From Bacillus sp. HSf4 (GTDB lineage Bacteria; Bacillota; Bacilli; Bacillales; Bacillaceae), in the NCBI RefSeq assembly GCF_029537375.1, contig NZ_CP120679.1, positions 4,321,501 to 4,385,500 of the forward strand: a stretch of 64,000 bases of DNA, read 5' to 3'. Below are positions 28,194-36,626 of the stretch, in pieces. The position numbers and the translations under genes were made by a program. The notes beneath the pieces are model-generated. The model did no database searches. It was not told the DNA's origin and was given only the letters and a program-made list of their open reading frames with translations. Positions within the stretch are counted from its first letter, which is position 1. Each line of letters starts with the position of its first letter.

Positions 28194-29330
28194 ATGAAAA
28201 AATCGTTCAGCATGTTTCCGAGCCGATACGGCTTTTTTCCTTATATCTTTTTAATCTATTTGCTGCTGCCGATCAGCTATTTGACATATCAGACGGCGGG
28301 CCTGAAACAGCTGATCGGCTTCGGACTGGTGCTGCTTTTCCTTGTGACGTACCGCCAGCTTTATTTTATTTCGCCGCAAAAAAAATTGTTTTCTTATTGG
28401 CTGGCCATCCAGCTTTCGATCATTTTAATCTACACTGTATTCTATGATATCAACTTAGTCTTTTTAGGCTTTTTTCCAGCAAACTTTATCGGTTATTACC
28501 GGGAAAAAAAGAAGTTCCGGCGCGGGCTTGCCAGCCTGGTTGTTGTATTGGTCGCCCCTTTCACCTATCATCTGCTCAATGATCAGTCGCTGCACAACCA
28601 GCTCTCTTATTTTCTGCCCTTTCTCGTGATTATGCTCATTTCACCATTTGGCATCCGTTCGATGAACCGCCGCATGGAGCTGGAACAAGAGCTTGATGAA
28701 GCCAATCAGCATATTCAGGAACTGGTCAAGCGCGAGGAGCGTGTCCGGATTGCCCGCGATCTCCATGATACACTTGGCCATACCCTGTCACTGCTCACAT
28801 TAAAAAGCCAGCTTGTCCAGCGCACCGTCGCAAGCGATCCCGAACGGGCGCGAAAAGAAGCAAGAGAAATGGAAACCACATCAAGAGCGGCTTTAAAACA
28901 AGTCCGAGAACTCGTGTCTGAGATGAAAACGGCAACGATCGCCGAAGAGCTCATTCACATCCAGCAAATCCTGCGGGCTGCCGACATCACATTCGAATAC
29001 ATGGGAGATTCCGATTTTTCAAGCATCCCTCCCGTCACACAAAACATTGTCAGCATGTGTATTCGCGAAGCCGCCACAAATATCGTCAAACACAGCCGCG
29101 CCACCCACTGCATCATTTCCATTTCGCAAACAGACGAAAACATGAGCATCACCGTCAAGGACGACGGAATGGGAATCGATCAGCAAAAACCGTTTGGAAA
29201 CGGCCTGCGCGGGATGAAAGAAAGGCTCTCATTAATCGACGGAGACATCGATGTTTCAACCCATAACGGCGCTGTATTAAAGATAACCGTTCCCATGATA
29301 AAGAAAGAACGAAAAGAGGAAATGCTATGA
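28194..29330 (+). CDS. yvfT: sensor histidine kinase (YvfT/DesK-like)
   Basis: A 378-residue kinase of the DesK/LiaS class. Four to five N-terminal membrane helices (to about residue 150) are followed by a coiled segment and the HisKA_3 motif VRIARDLHDTLGHTLSLL with the phosphorylated histidine, then a HATPase domain with IREAATNIVKHSRATHC and VKDDGMGID and GNGLRGMKERL. It overlaps the response regulator by four bases. Its signal is probably sensed in the membrane. Confidence 0.9.
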   Translation: MKKSFSMFPSRYGFFPYIFLIYLLLPISYLTYQTAGLKQLIGFGLVLLFLVTYRQLYFISPQKKLFSYWLAIQLSIILIYTVFYDINLVFLGFFPANFIGYYREKKKFRRGLASLVVVLVAPFTYHLLNDQSLHNQLSYFLPFLVIMLISPFGIRSMNRRMELEQELDEANQHIQELVKREERVRIARDLHDTLGHTLSLLTLKSQLVQRTVASDPERARKEAREMETTSRAALKQVRELVSEMKTATIAEELIHIQQILRAADITFEYMGDSDFSSIPPVTQNIVSMCIREAATNIVKHSRATHCIISISQTDENMSITVKDDGMGIDQQKPFGNGLRGMKERLSLIDGDIDVSTHNGAVLKITVPMIKKERKEEML

Positions 29331-29929
29331 TTCGTATATTCATTGCCGAGGATCAAAAGATGCTGTTAAGCGCGCTCGGCTCCTTGCTTGATCTGGAAGA
29401 AGACATGGAAGTGATCGGCCAAGCGATAAACGGTGAAGAAGCACTCGCCGCCATTCTCAAACTGGAACCGGATGTCTGCCTCATGGATATCGAAATGCCG
29501 GTCAAAAGCGGCCTGGAAGTGGCCGAAGAGCTCGCAAAGCAAGGCGCAAAAACGAAAATCATCATCCTAACGACGTTTGCGCGTCCCGGCTACTTCGAAC
29601 GCGCCGTCAAAAGCAATGTCCACGGCTACCTGCTCAAGGATGGAGAAATCGACGACCTCGCCGCTGCCATCCGCAAATGCACAGAAGGCAAACGAACCTT
29701 CAGCCCGGAACTCAGCTTCGCCGCCATCCGCGAAACAAACCCGCTCACCGAACGCGAACAGGCCATCCTCCGCCTCGCCGCTCTCGGTAAGACGACGAAA
29801 GAAATCTCCGCGGAACTTTTCTTGTCGTCAGGAACCGTCCGGAATTATATTTCTGAAATGATGCAGAAGCTGGATGCGAAAAACCGGATGGAAGCGGCGA
29901 GGATTGCAGAGGGGAAGGGATGGGTTTGA
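29327..29929 (+). CDS. yvfU: NarL-family response regulator (YvfU-like)
   Basis: A 200-residue two-domain regulator. The receiver has the acidic pocket IFIAEDQKM, phosphorylated aspartate in DVCLMDIEMP and lysine in LLKDGEID; the C-terminal LuxR-type helix-turn-helix is seen as LTEREQAILRLAALGKTTKEIS-like sequence across residues 142-165. Last gene of the operon. It likely activates the operon through the TGTCAT repeats upstream of the ATPase gene. Confidence 0.9.
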   Translation: MIRIFIAEDQKMLLSALGSLLDLEEDMEVIGQAINGEEALAAILKLEPDVCLMDIEMPVKSGLEVAEELAKQGAKTKIIILTTFARPGYFERAVKSNVHGYLLKDGEIDDLAAAIRKCTEGKRTFSPELSFAAIRETNPLTEREQAILRLAALGKTTKEISAELFLSSGTVRNYISEMMQKLDAKNRMEAARIAEGKGWV

Positions 29930-30095
29930 GTGTGATCTGGGTGATCAGCAGTTTATTGCTCGATAGGTATTTCAGATGCTTTAGCTGGCCTTTCAGCTCA
30001 ATTTCATGACCTTTTAGGACAGCTCCTTTATTGAACAATGATCATTCCTAACCATCGACACTCTCGTTTTGAGATGTTTTTAGAACAACTCCTCC

Positions 30096-30335
30096 TTAAT
30101 CGATAAGTTCACCTGAACATTCTTTTAGTTGTTCAATACCAATTTCTATCGCTCTTTTCTCTGTATCAATCAGTGATAAACCTTGTTTAATTGGACTCCA
30201 ATACTCATGTTCATACTCGTCATCCCATTCAAACCATGCAAAGACTTCTGTTGTGTATAGACCATCATGTCTTTTCATAATTTCAACTTTGTATTTTTTA
30301 CTTGGTGATAAAAATTTTTTTACAATTTTCTTCAT
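30096..30335 (-). CDS. small hypothetical protein
   Basis: A 79-residue protein I do not recognise. The start has AAGGACC upstream. It begins with a basic stretch (MKKIVKKFLSPSKKYKVEI) and is rich in aromatic and acidic residues in the middle (AWFEWDDEYEHEYWSPI). No membrane segment or signal is seen. A neighbouring Xre/DUF3278 pair lies upstream on the same strand but is separated by a terminator. Confidence 0.6.
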   Translation of the reverse strand: MKKIVKKFLSPSKKYKVEIMKRHDGLYTTEVFAWFEWDDEYEHEYWSPIKQGLSLIDTEKRAIEIGIEQLKECSGELID

Positions 30336-30484
30336 AGATACCGAAGGTCCTTATCTAATTTGATTTTTAAAAAGTTGGTAACTCGGGATAAAAACACAAT
30401 TACTTTTATATATATGGTAAATGTCATATTTATCTCCTTTCAACGTTTAAAAAGTACACAGGGAGTCTTCTAATTCTTACTGCG

Positions 30485-30519
30485 TAAAAAAGAACACTTA
30501 CACATTTTGCGAAGTGTTC
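30485..30519 (-). terminator. terminator of the xre/DUF3278 pair
   Basis: On the minus strand GAACACTT / AAGTGTTC with a twelve-base loop, then TTTTTT. Confidence 0.8.
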
Positions 30520-30561
30520 CTATTCCCATTTTCCTTTGAAGCTCCTTGCTTGACCATTTGA

Positions 30562-31059
30562 TCAAAAGTGCTTCTGTAGCTTTGATTTTGAAAACCAATA
30601 CATTGTCATACCAAAGAATATTCCACCTATAACCCAAACCAATATATTCCACAAACTTACATTTATTTCACCAGTCGATAAATAAGGAGATACATATTCC
30701 ATAAAAATTAACATGGATAACCCCCATTGAAAACCAGCTAAAAATGACGTTTTTTTCAAGCGTTTTTTCTTTTCCTCATATTCTTCTATCGAAGCACAAT
30801 CTGTTTCATCAAGATGTTTTTTCCTCATTTTTATAATAATCATAGCCCCGTAAATCATATTAATCATGAAAAGTGAAGGTGTCGCAAACGATAGGGTGTT
30901 TTGTATTGTATCAATGATGAGACTAATGAACATTAATAACATGGATAAATACCATAACAAAACCCCAGAAAAGGCTAATTCCTTATAAATTTCATAACGC
31001 TGATATTCATCACGATCGTCAACTGCGCCAATAAAGCGATTAAGTATTTGATTCTTCAT
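30562..31059 (-). CDS. DUF3278-like four-helix membrane protein
   Basis: A 165-residue membrane protein with four predicted helices in two pairs (about residues 30-50, 62-80, 103-122 and 133-155) and a charged stretch between the pairs. The family DUF3278 is typically encoded next to a small Xre regulator, as here, where the genes overlap by about 20 bases. Its role is unknown; by analogy to other regulator/membrane protein pairs it may sense or be controlled by envelope stress. Confidence 0.75.
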   Translation of the reverse strand: MKNQILNRFIGAVDDRDEYQRYEIYKELAFSGVLLWYLSMLLMFISLIIDTIQNTLSFATPSLFMINMIYGAMIIIKMRKKHLDETDCASIEEYEEKKKRLKKTSFLAGFQWGLSMLIFMEYVSPYLSTGEINVSLWNILVWVIGGIFFGMTMYWFSKSKLQKHF

Positions 31060-31261
31060 TCATTTTCTCCTCCCAAAATAGAGTGTTAAGGTCTGTTTTG
31101 AGCTCCTTAGCTAAGGAAATACACAAAGACAAAGAGGGGTTATACTTATCATTTTCAATTAGATTAATGGTTTGTCTTGCAACACCAACTCTTTTGGCAA
31201 GTTCAATCTGAGTAAGGTTGCATCGTTTTCTATACTCTTTGACCCTGTTCAAGCCAAACAC
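31040..31261 (-). CDS. Xre-family HTH regulator
   Basis: A 73-residue single-domain helix-turn-helix protein of the type NRVKEYRKRCNLTQIELAKR followed by VGVARQTINLIENDKYNPS. Such short regulators often control their own operon together with a membrane protein. It overlaps the DUF3278-like gene and has a clear promoter upstream. Confidence 0.88.
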   Translation of the reverse strand: MFGLNRVKEYRKRCNLTQIELAKRVGVARQTINLIENDKYNPSLSLCISLAKELKTDLNTLFWEEKMNEESNT

Positions 31262-31285
31262 CCTTTCATCACCATCGATATGTAC

Positions 31286-31314
31286 AATATATATGACATT
31301 TATTCAGATGTCAA
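31286..31314 (-). promoter_or_regulatory. promoter of xre/DUF3278 operon
   Basis: On the minus strand TTGACA (31309-31314), 17-bp spacer, TATATT (31286-31291). TGACAT and ATGTCA form an inverted repeat over the spacer (31294-31313), a likely operator for the small Xre protein. Confidence 0.75.
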
Positions 31315-31379
31315 TTATATGTTACACTGAGATAAGCCTATAAATTATAATTTCAAAGATCCTTTTCAAAATTCAAAAT

Positions 31380-31574
31380 AAAAAAGACCGTCTTATTGAC
31401 GATCTATTGTTAAAGATAGGATCCCAAATCCACGTAACGCTTAAAAAACGTCAGGGCCATATCCAGGTTTCGGTGACCAATACTGGTCCGGGCATCCCCG
31501 CCGAACATGCGGGCAAGATCTATGCGAAGAGTGTGCCGAACGAGAAGACGACGTTTTATGTTCAGCTGGACTGA
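31380..31574 (+). pseudogene. C-terminal remnant of a histidine kinase, internally deleted
   Basis: A 64-codon open stretch reads like the end of a HATPase_c domain: GSQIHVTLKKRQGHIQ and SVTNTGPGIPAEH (G1 box) join directly to GKIYAKSVPNEKTTFYVQLD, the usual last residues. The F and G2 boxes between them are deleted in frame, and the N-terminal sensor is absent. It is a different kinase from the remnant at 21220. Confidence 0.7.
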
Positions 31575-31640
31575 CTAAAAAGCATATGGCGCCGGAACGT
31601 GTAACAAACAACCATGTTGAAACAGCTGTGTCATCATTGG

Positions 31641-31667
31641 AAAAGCTCGGCATACAGCCGAGCTTTT
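31641..31667. terminator. bidirectional terminator
   Basis: A perfect 11-bp stem AAAAGCTCGGC / GCCGAGCTTTT with a five-base loop between the kinase remnant and the MerR gene. Confidence 0.85.
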
Positions 31668-31685
31668 ATCTTACAGTCCAGTATA

Positions 31686-32063
31686 CTAAATTTTCTGCGT
31701 GTCTTTCCTTTCTTGAAGTTCGTACATCGCAACCTTATAACTTATTACTTCTAAATGTTTTAGGTTTTCATTGATTTTATTCTGTACTTCTAATTTATGC
31801 TGCATCATCATTTCTTTTCTTTGCAGGAATGTTTCATCGCCTAATTCATAAAGATCGATATATTCTTTTATTTTAGAAATAGGCATTCCTGTCAACCGCA
31901 GAGATCGGATAAAGTTGATCCATCTCAAATCGTCATCATTATATATTCTACGACCATTTGAATCTCGAGAAATTTTTCTTAACAACCCTTCCGTTTCATA
32001 AAATCTGAGTGTATTTGCAGTCACATGTAAGTTATCAACTACATATTTCATCGAAAATGACAT
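31686..32063 (-). CDS. MerR-family regulator (AdhR-like)
   Basis: A 125-residue MerR regulator. The winged helix YVVDNLHVTANTLRFYETEG is followed by RRIYNDDDLRWINFIRSLR and a coiled-coil dimer helix. It resembles the AdhR/YraB group that responds to reactive carbonyls in B. subtilis, but it contains no cysteine at all, so thiol-based sensing of that kind is excluded. AGGGGA lies eight bases before the ATG. It is divergent from a carboxymuconolactone decarboxylase gene, with a long palindrome between them. Confidence 0.88.
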   Translation of the reverse strand: MSFSMKYVVDNLHVTANTLRFYETEGLLRKISRDSNGRRIYNDDDLRWINFIRSLRLTGMPISKIKEYIDLYELGDETFLQRKEMMMQHKLEVQNKINENLKHLEVISYKVAMYELQERKDTQKI

Positions 32064-32076
32064 CCGATCCGTCCCC

Positions 32077-32101
32077 TTTCGTTATAGTTACTATAACGAA
32101 A
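32077..32101. promoter_or_regulatory. 25-bp perfect palindrome upstream of merR
   Basis: Half-site TTTCGTTATAGT, one-base centre at 32089, then its exact complement. It lies 13 bp upstream of the merR start, so it is probably the operator for autoregulation. Confidence 0.75.
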
Positions 32102-32174
32102 TGTAGATCAAAAAGATAGAAAAATGCTTTAGTAACCTCTACCTAATAGCAAATTCTATTGTAAAAACATATAT

Positions 32175-32205
32175 TTGACTTCGAGCAGCAATAATAAACT
32201 ACATT
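32175..32205 (+). promoter_or_regulatory. MerR-type promoter of the CMD gene
   Basis: TTGACT (32175-32180) and TACATT (32200-32205) are separated by 19 bp, the long spacing that MerR regulators correct. TTGACTTCGAGC resembles one half of AdhR-type operators. The assignment rests on spacing only. Confidence 0.5.
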
Positions 32206-32252
32206 AGAAGTACCGGGAAATAGAAAACATCAAAACTGGAGGCAATTAAGCG

Positions 32253-33020
32253 ATGAACTCAAACTATGAAAATGGAAAAAAACTTTTTCAAGAAACTGAT
32301 GAAGCAGGAATCCAAGCGGTTATTCATACTTTAAACGATGTATCTCCCCACATAAGTCGGTACATTATTGAATTTTTTGGGCAAGTTTTCAATAATCCCG
32401 TACTCACCTATCAACAAAGAGAAATGATCGTGATCTCTGCGTTAACATCGTTAGGTGATACTCCAAATCAACTCAAGTGGCACATGAATTTCGGTTTGAA
32501 AGTTGGAATTACGCCAAACGAAATTATTGAAATTGCTACCCATTGTATTCCGTTTTGCGGGGCTCCTCGTGCTTTAAATGCCATTACCGTTGCGAAACAA
32601 CTTTTTGCAGAACAAAATATCGAAGTAAACATCGAGGACGAACTACTACATTCTATAGGGGAACGACGGGAAAGAGGCGTAACAAAACTTCAAGAAATCG
32701 ACGGCAAACATGGTGAGGCGGTTGCCGATTCACTTGCCGAGATTGCCCCTGTATTAGCTGAACAAATCATTGAATTTGCGTTTGGTGAAATCTACAGCCG
32801 CTCAGGACTAAACCCTAAACAGCGCCAACTCGTCACATTAGGAGCCTTAACTGCTCAAGGTGGATGCGAGACACAGTTGCACGTTCATCTCAATGCCTCC
32901 ATTCGTGTAGGTCTAACGAGACAAGAAGTGATTGAGGCATTACTGCAATGCTACCCATACACGGGGTTTCCTAAAGTCTTGAATGCTGTAAATGTTGCCA
33001 AAAAGATATTTTTAACATAG
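32253..33020 (+). CDS. carboxymuconolactone decarboxylase family protein (two-domain)
   Basis: A 255-residue protein with two CMD/AhpD-like repeats. Each repeat has the form QREMIVISALTSLG then HMNFGLKVGITPNEIIEI (first half) and QRQLVTLGALTAQG then HVHLNASIRVGLTRQEVIEA (second half). Each repeat has a cysteine at the end (ATHCIPFCGAPRALNA, LQCYPYTGFPKVLNA), but not the redox CxxC of AhpD. GGAGGCAATTAAGCG precedes the ATG. It is divergent from the MerR-like regulator. In B. subtilis a CMD-like gene accompanies adhR/adhA, which suggests a role in aldehyde stress; this is an inference. Confidence 0.88.
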   Translation: MNSNYENGKKLFQETDEAGIQAVIHTLNDVSPHISRYIIEFFGQVFNNPVLTYQQREMIVISALTSLGDTPNQLKWHMNFGLKVGITPNEIIEIATHCIPFCGAPRALNAITVAKQLFAEQNIEVNIEDELLHSIGERRERGVTKLQEIDGKHGEAVADSLAEIAPVLAEQIIEFAFGEIYSRSGLNPKQRQLVTLGALTAQGGCETQLHVHLNASIRVGLTRQEVIEALLQCYPYTGFPKVLNAVNVAKKIFLT

Positions 33021-33045
33021 TCATTCACCGGTAGGGCAAGTTGAT

Positions 33046-33087
33046 AAAAAGACCGGACTTCACTCACAGAGTTTTTCCGGTCTTTTT
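33046..33087 (+). terminator. terminator of the CMD gene
   Basis: A perfect 12-bp stem AAAAAGACCGGA / TCCGGTCTTTTT. Confidence 0.88.
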
Positions 33088-33211
33088 ACATCCTAACTTG
33101 ATCAATTCATTTTGAGCACTTCCGACTCATAGGACTTAAAAGCATTTTCCATGCCCATAATGACATCTTTAATTTTCATGTATCCCTGGGTATAAATCTT
33201 TAATTTCTTTC

Positions 33212-33533
33212 TCACATATGGCTTTTATTCATTAATTCTTCCAGTACGTCCTTCCGAATTTCTATAACGGCCGAATCCTCCATCGCTTTGATCGTAAAGT
33301 TGGTGGGCTGGCCTGTTACCATAGGATGTAACAAAATCATTCTCCAAAGCGACATTATATTCCCTGCCGTTGGCCAGCGTGTAAAATAACCGGAATAAAC
33401 CTTCTGAGCAAAAATAATTGCAGCTTACGTGATCACCAGACTCAATCAGGCGCGTTCCTTTATTTACTAGCCTTGCACAAGTTAACTTGACAAACAAAGT
33501 CCATTCTTCCTCCGAAATCGAAGCTTGCTTCAC
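33212..33533 (-). pseudogene. Crp/Fnr-like regulator remnant
   Basis: The N-terminal cyclic-nucleotide-binding (cupin) domain of a Crp/Fnr-type regulator is readable (LIESGDHVSCNYF, GLFRLFYTLANGREYNV, ENDFVTSY), then the frame shifts after SYG near 33325; the proper continuation MVTGQPTNFTIKAMEDSAVI and EIRKDVLEELM is in another frame and stops at 33212. The DNA-binding domain is missing. In the uninterrupted chromosome this relic would lie just downstream of rlmH. Confidence 0.7.
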
Positions 33534-33607
33534 TCTATTTTCTAATGAGCGATAATAACGGTATATATGCTCTCCTTTAAAAATTGCCGTTATTTGTGAT
33601 AAGGCTC

Positions 33608-33634
33608 ACCGTAGTTATTTAAGAGGCAAAAAAT
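33608..33634. other. left attachment site of the rlmH element
   Basis: Chromosomal arm ACCGTA (33608-33613), three bases, core ATTTA (33617-33621), element arm AGAGGCAAAAAAT (33622-33634). The reverse complement of the right junction has the same two arms at the same distance, while the ATTTA core is in direct orientation at both ends. This is what recombination by a serine integrase leaves behind. Confidence 0.85.
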
Positions 33635-33636
33635 TA

Positions 33637-33666
33637 GACGAGAGAACTTTCACTCTCGTCTTTTTT
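33637..33666. terminator. terminator at the left end of the element
   Basis: GACGAGAG / CTCTCGTC stem with T-runs on both sides, directly inside the left att site. It should end the SIR2 operon on the minus strand and, in the excised circle, also the recombinase transcript on the plus strand. Confidence 0.8.
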
Positions 33667-33780
33667 GTGTATTAGTTACTTATAAAGAAGCTAATTAAAT
33701 TAACTGAAGACAATTTTTGTTAGTCACATATTTACTTGTTAATTCTAAAACAATTGATTAAAGTAGGGATTGCTGTCTCA

Positions 33781-35130
33781 CTATAATTCTATTGAGTATT
33801 CTTCTCCTATGTCCACTTTATGAAGAATTTCAACAATATGTTTAGAGTATTTATGCATCTCTGTTTTTCCTGTTTTAATTAGAATATGATACCGATTATC
33901 TGTCTCCTTAATATTTATTCCAGTGTTTTTGTGTATTGTTTCAATTAATCTATTTGCACTATGCCAATTCGTATATCCAAGTTGTTGACCAATCTGTGTC
34001 AAGTTATATGGGTATTGAAGATTTAATTGGCTTGGATCATCAAGCATAGCTACCCCATAAAGCTTTGGTAATGATTGATTATCACTGACCACCTTTTCTA
34101 TAATATCGAAATCAACCTCTACGCTTCTTCTTGGTATATCACTACGCACCAATTTATATGTCCTTGCAAGTAATGCTCTTAGTAGCTTAGGGTGTACATT
34201 ATCCCATGCCTTATTGGCACTAAACGCTTTAAACACCCAATCAAAATTTTTAGCCTCTATATATTTAATTCTAACTTCTTTATTGTTGATAAATAATACT
34301 TTTTCTCGTGATGGGACATCATTCTCTGTTAAGTTTTTATTATATTCCAAAAAGTAAATATTTGGAATTAAATCCCCATCAGTAGAAATAATTTCATCTA
34401 TATCTGAAAGTATCCTCTGTATATTTTTGTCGTTAGCACTATATCCTATAAAAACTAATGGATGTTCAGCAAAAAAAGTTAATAGTTTTGCACTTAAGTA
34501 TTTCTTCTTCTTTAAAAATAAGTCATAGTCTTCTTGATTGAACACAAGATCCATGAATTCATTAGTGCTTCCATGTATCTTAAAGATTTCTCCTATAGAC
34601 ATTGTGTCAGGCTTTAATATTCTTTGACCTATAATAGATTGATAATCAGTAAAAATATTTTCTATAAACATATCATAATTAGTAGTTATTATTGCATGTG
34701 GCTGTATTTCTTGTAAAAATCTTATTTCTGAACGATGTTGCTCTGATTGTACACTTTCAATACCATCTGGTGTGATTAAATTCAGTATAGATGAAATCAT
34801 AAATTTGATATATGACGATTTAGGGATAGAAGCTTCAAATAATTCAGTTGGAAACCTTTCTCTATTGTCCCATGCCCACTTACGATAGTAATCGGTAAAT
34901 ACACTACCTATCTCTTCTAATGATATTCCATCTTGAAGATAATAACCCACTTCATGAGGTATATAAGGACATTCTTTTTGAAGTAGTTCTAATAATTCAA
35001 CCCAATTGGGAGCGTTAAAATATCTTTTAGACAATCCAGATCCTATAAAAAGAACTGGCTGTGTCCCAAGTTCATTTAAACAATCTTTTATATCAGAAGT
35101 TACGTCTGACTCATAGATACTATAATTCAT
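33781..35130 (-). CDS. SIR2-domain protein (probable defence NADase)
   Basis: About 449 residues; the ATG at 35130 is preferred to 35163 because the extra eleven codons lie between the previous stop and a GG-rich ribosome binding site. The SIR2 NAD-binding motifs are complete: FIGSGLSKRYF, TTNYDMFIENIF, the catalytic-histidine motif IFKIHGS, and VFIGYSANDKNIQRIL. The last 120 residues look like a winged-helix region (LTQIGQQLGYTNWHSANRLI). Stand-alone SIR2 proteins in defence islands usually degrade NAD upon phage infection. It is the last gene of the operon with NADAR and DarT, an arrangement I do not know from described systems. Confidence 0.85.
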   Translation of the reverse strand: MNYSIYESDVTSDIKDCLNELGTQPVLFIGSGLSKRYFNAPNWVELLELLQKECPYIPHEVGYYLQDGISLEEIGSVFTDYYRKWAWDNRERFPTELFEASIPKSSYIKFMISSILNLITPDGIESVQSEQHRSEIRFLQEIQPHAIITTNYDMFIENIFTDYQSIIGQRILKPDTMSIGEIFKIHGSTNEFMDLVFNQEDYDLFLKKKKYLSAKLLTFFAEHPLVFIGYSANDKNIQRILSDIDEIISTDGDLIPNIYFLEYNKNLTENDVPSREKVLFINNKEVRIKYIEAKNFDWVFKAFSANKAWDNVHPKLLRALLARTYKLVRSDIPRRSVEVDFDIIEKVVSDNQSLPKLYGVAMLDDPSQLNLQYPYNLTQIGQQLGYTNWHSANRLIETIHKNTGINIKETDNRYHILIKTGKTEMHKYSKHIVEILHKVDIGEEYSIEL

Positions 35131-35163
35131 AAAATACACCACTTTCCTACAATAAAAATACAA

Positions 35164-35889
35164 TTATTCAATCTCATCAAATATACTTAATTGCTCTACC
35201 CTTTCTGTTACAACATCTTCAATCCTTTTTGGGCTAATAAAAGTTCCTTGAATTATTTGCTTATATCTATCAACAGATTCTAAAGCTTTATCAAGCTGAT
35301 TTGCTTTATACAATGATACATATAGTGCAACAGATCTCGCCTGGCAATTAATTGACTTTTCAGGATTAAACTCAATATCTGTAAATGCATTGTATTCAAC
35401 AACACTATTAGCTATATCTTCATTTAAGGCTAATGCATTTATATATAACCAATCATAAAACAATGTTTTAGGTTCTAAATCCCATTTTCTACTGAAAAAT
35501 TGAAAGTATAATAATTTCCCGCTATTTTTTATTCGAGGATCTTTTTTTGCCTCTTTCGATGTTTTCTCATAAAGATCTAAAAACGGGCCACCATTTTGGA
35601 ATACCTTACTTGCTTGAAAGGCAGTTTCTACACTAAATTTTTTACCGTTTTTAGCTGTTATTATTAGATTGAATGCACTTAAAGCGACACCTAATTCATC
35701 TTTTGATTTACTTGAAACTTCTAATATATTTAATTTTTCATCATATTTTTTAATATTCTCATGAAAAGATTCTATTGATTTCTGTTTTTGCTTTACAGAA
35801 AATCCAGCGAACCATTCAAAATTTATTTGCTTTTCTTTAACGAAACTATTATCCGTTTTCTCCGCTATAAAAACTGGTCTATTAGCCAT
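35164..35889 (-). CDS. NADAR-type (DUF6977-like) protein, probable DarT antitoxin
   Basis: A 241-residue protein with MANRPVFI start, FEWFAGFSVKQKQKSIESFH, FSVETAFQASKVFQNGGPF, KTLFYDWLYINALA and the late FTDIEFNPEKSINCQARS. The FQASKVF stretch matches the EHYFQAQKF core of NADAR (YbiA-like) domains; the rest resembles the DarT-associated DUF6977 branch. NADAR proteins paired with DarT have been reported to remove ADP-ribose from guanine bases, so an antitoxin role is likely. AAGGAGG lies six bases before the ATG and nine bases separate it from the darT stop, so the two are tightly coupled. Identification is from memory of the family pattern. Confidence 0.72.
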   Translation of the reverse strand: MANRPVFIAEKTDNSFVKEKQINFEWFAGFSVKQKQKSIESFHENIKKYDEKLNILEVSSKSKDELGVALSAFNLIITAKNGKKFSVETAFQASKVFQNGGPFLDLYEKTSKEAKKDPRIKNSGKLLYFQFFSRKWDLEPKTLFYDWLYINALALNEDIANSVVEYNAFTDIEFNPEKSINCQARSVALYVSLYKANQLDKALESVDRYKQIIQGTFISPKRIEDVVTERVEQLSIFDEIE

Positions 35890-35898
35890 ATTTCCTCC

Positions 35899-36546
35899 TT
35901 ATATTCTCCAATGCTCATAATCATGTCTATAACTGTACAGCCATGTTTCAACACTCGATTTAACAGTGGGAGGTATCAACGAGCAGTACTGCTGTAATTT
36001 CTCTTGACTCTCAAATGCTACTCCCCAAATTAATTCAGGTTCTATGATATCAAAAACAAGAACTTCTGCTTGAGGATGAGTTGGAAAATCATTACGCAAC
36101 TTCAATTCAGTCCTTAATGGTTTCCCAGGATATTCATCATATAATCGTTTCAATGCCTCTACTCCCCTTCTCTCATCCAAAGAAGTAGATAACATTCTGC
36201 CACTGGCCGCATTTTCAACACAAAACACACAATCCTTCTTCCATAATACTTCCTTTTTAATACCTAAAATAACCCAATCAGTTCCTCGATTTTGGTTTCT
36301 GTACTTATAAAACATCTGATAATTCGGATACTGAATGGAAATACAATTAGCATCCTCACAATCATCCAATCTTAAATCATCATTATTTATATAGTCCATT
36401 CTTTTTTGCGATAAATAAGAAACAGGTATTAGTCCATTATTTAAAATACTGCTTAAATTTTCTACTCGAGTAAAATGAACCAAATTTTTTATACCTCTTT
36501 CATTTACAAAGTCTTCAATTGTATTTCCTCCAACTAAACCTTTCAT
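35899..36546 (-). CDS. darT: DarT-like DNA ADP-ribosyltransferase toxin
   Basis: A 215-residue protein of the DarT (DUF4433) family, which transfers ADP-ribose from NAD to DNA bases. The NAD-binding LVHFTRVENLSSILNNGLI segment (H24 to R27) and the catalytic glutamate in HPQAEVLVFD (E161) are present. GGGGGAAAG precedes the ATG. The partner downstream is not a DarG macrodomain but a NADAR-type protein, which fits the guanine-modifying DarT1 branch rather than thymidine-modifying DarT2. It is first in an operon with NADAR and SIR2, and divergent from a small DNA-binding protein that may regulate it. Confidence 0.85.
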   Translation of the reverse strand: MKGLVGGNTIEDFVNERGIKNLVHFTRVENLSSILNNGLIPVSYLSQKRMDYINNDDLRLDDCEDANCISIQYPNYQMFYKYRNQNRGTDWVILGIKKEVLWKKDCVFCVENAASGRMLSTSLDERRGVEALKRLYDEYPGKPLRTELKLRNDFPTHPQAEVLVFDIIEPELIWGVAFESQEKLQQYCSLIPPTVKSSVETWLYSYRHDYEHWRI

Positions 36547-36626
36547 TATACTTTCCCCCTTATAAAAATGAATAATTACATAACTATCAATCTATAATAA
36601 AAAATCAAAAGATAGGAGGTGTAAAG

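Noticed and set aside
29745..30038. 97-codon frame on the minus strand
   Set aside because: It lies mostly antisense to the response regulator gene; only its first 35 codons lie outside, and they have no clear family.
33225..33533. 103-codon frame as complete regulator
   Set aside because: Only a Crp-type sensor domain with a frameshift and no DNA-binding domain.
35899..36546. DarTG with macrodomain antitoxin
   Set aside because: The partner gene has NADAR-like and not macrodomain motifs.
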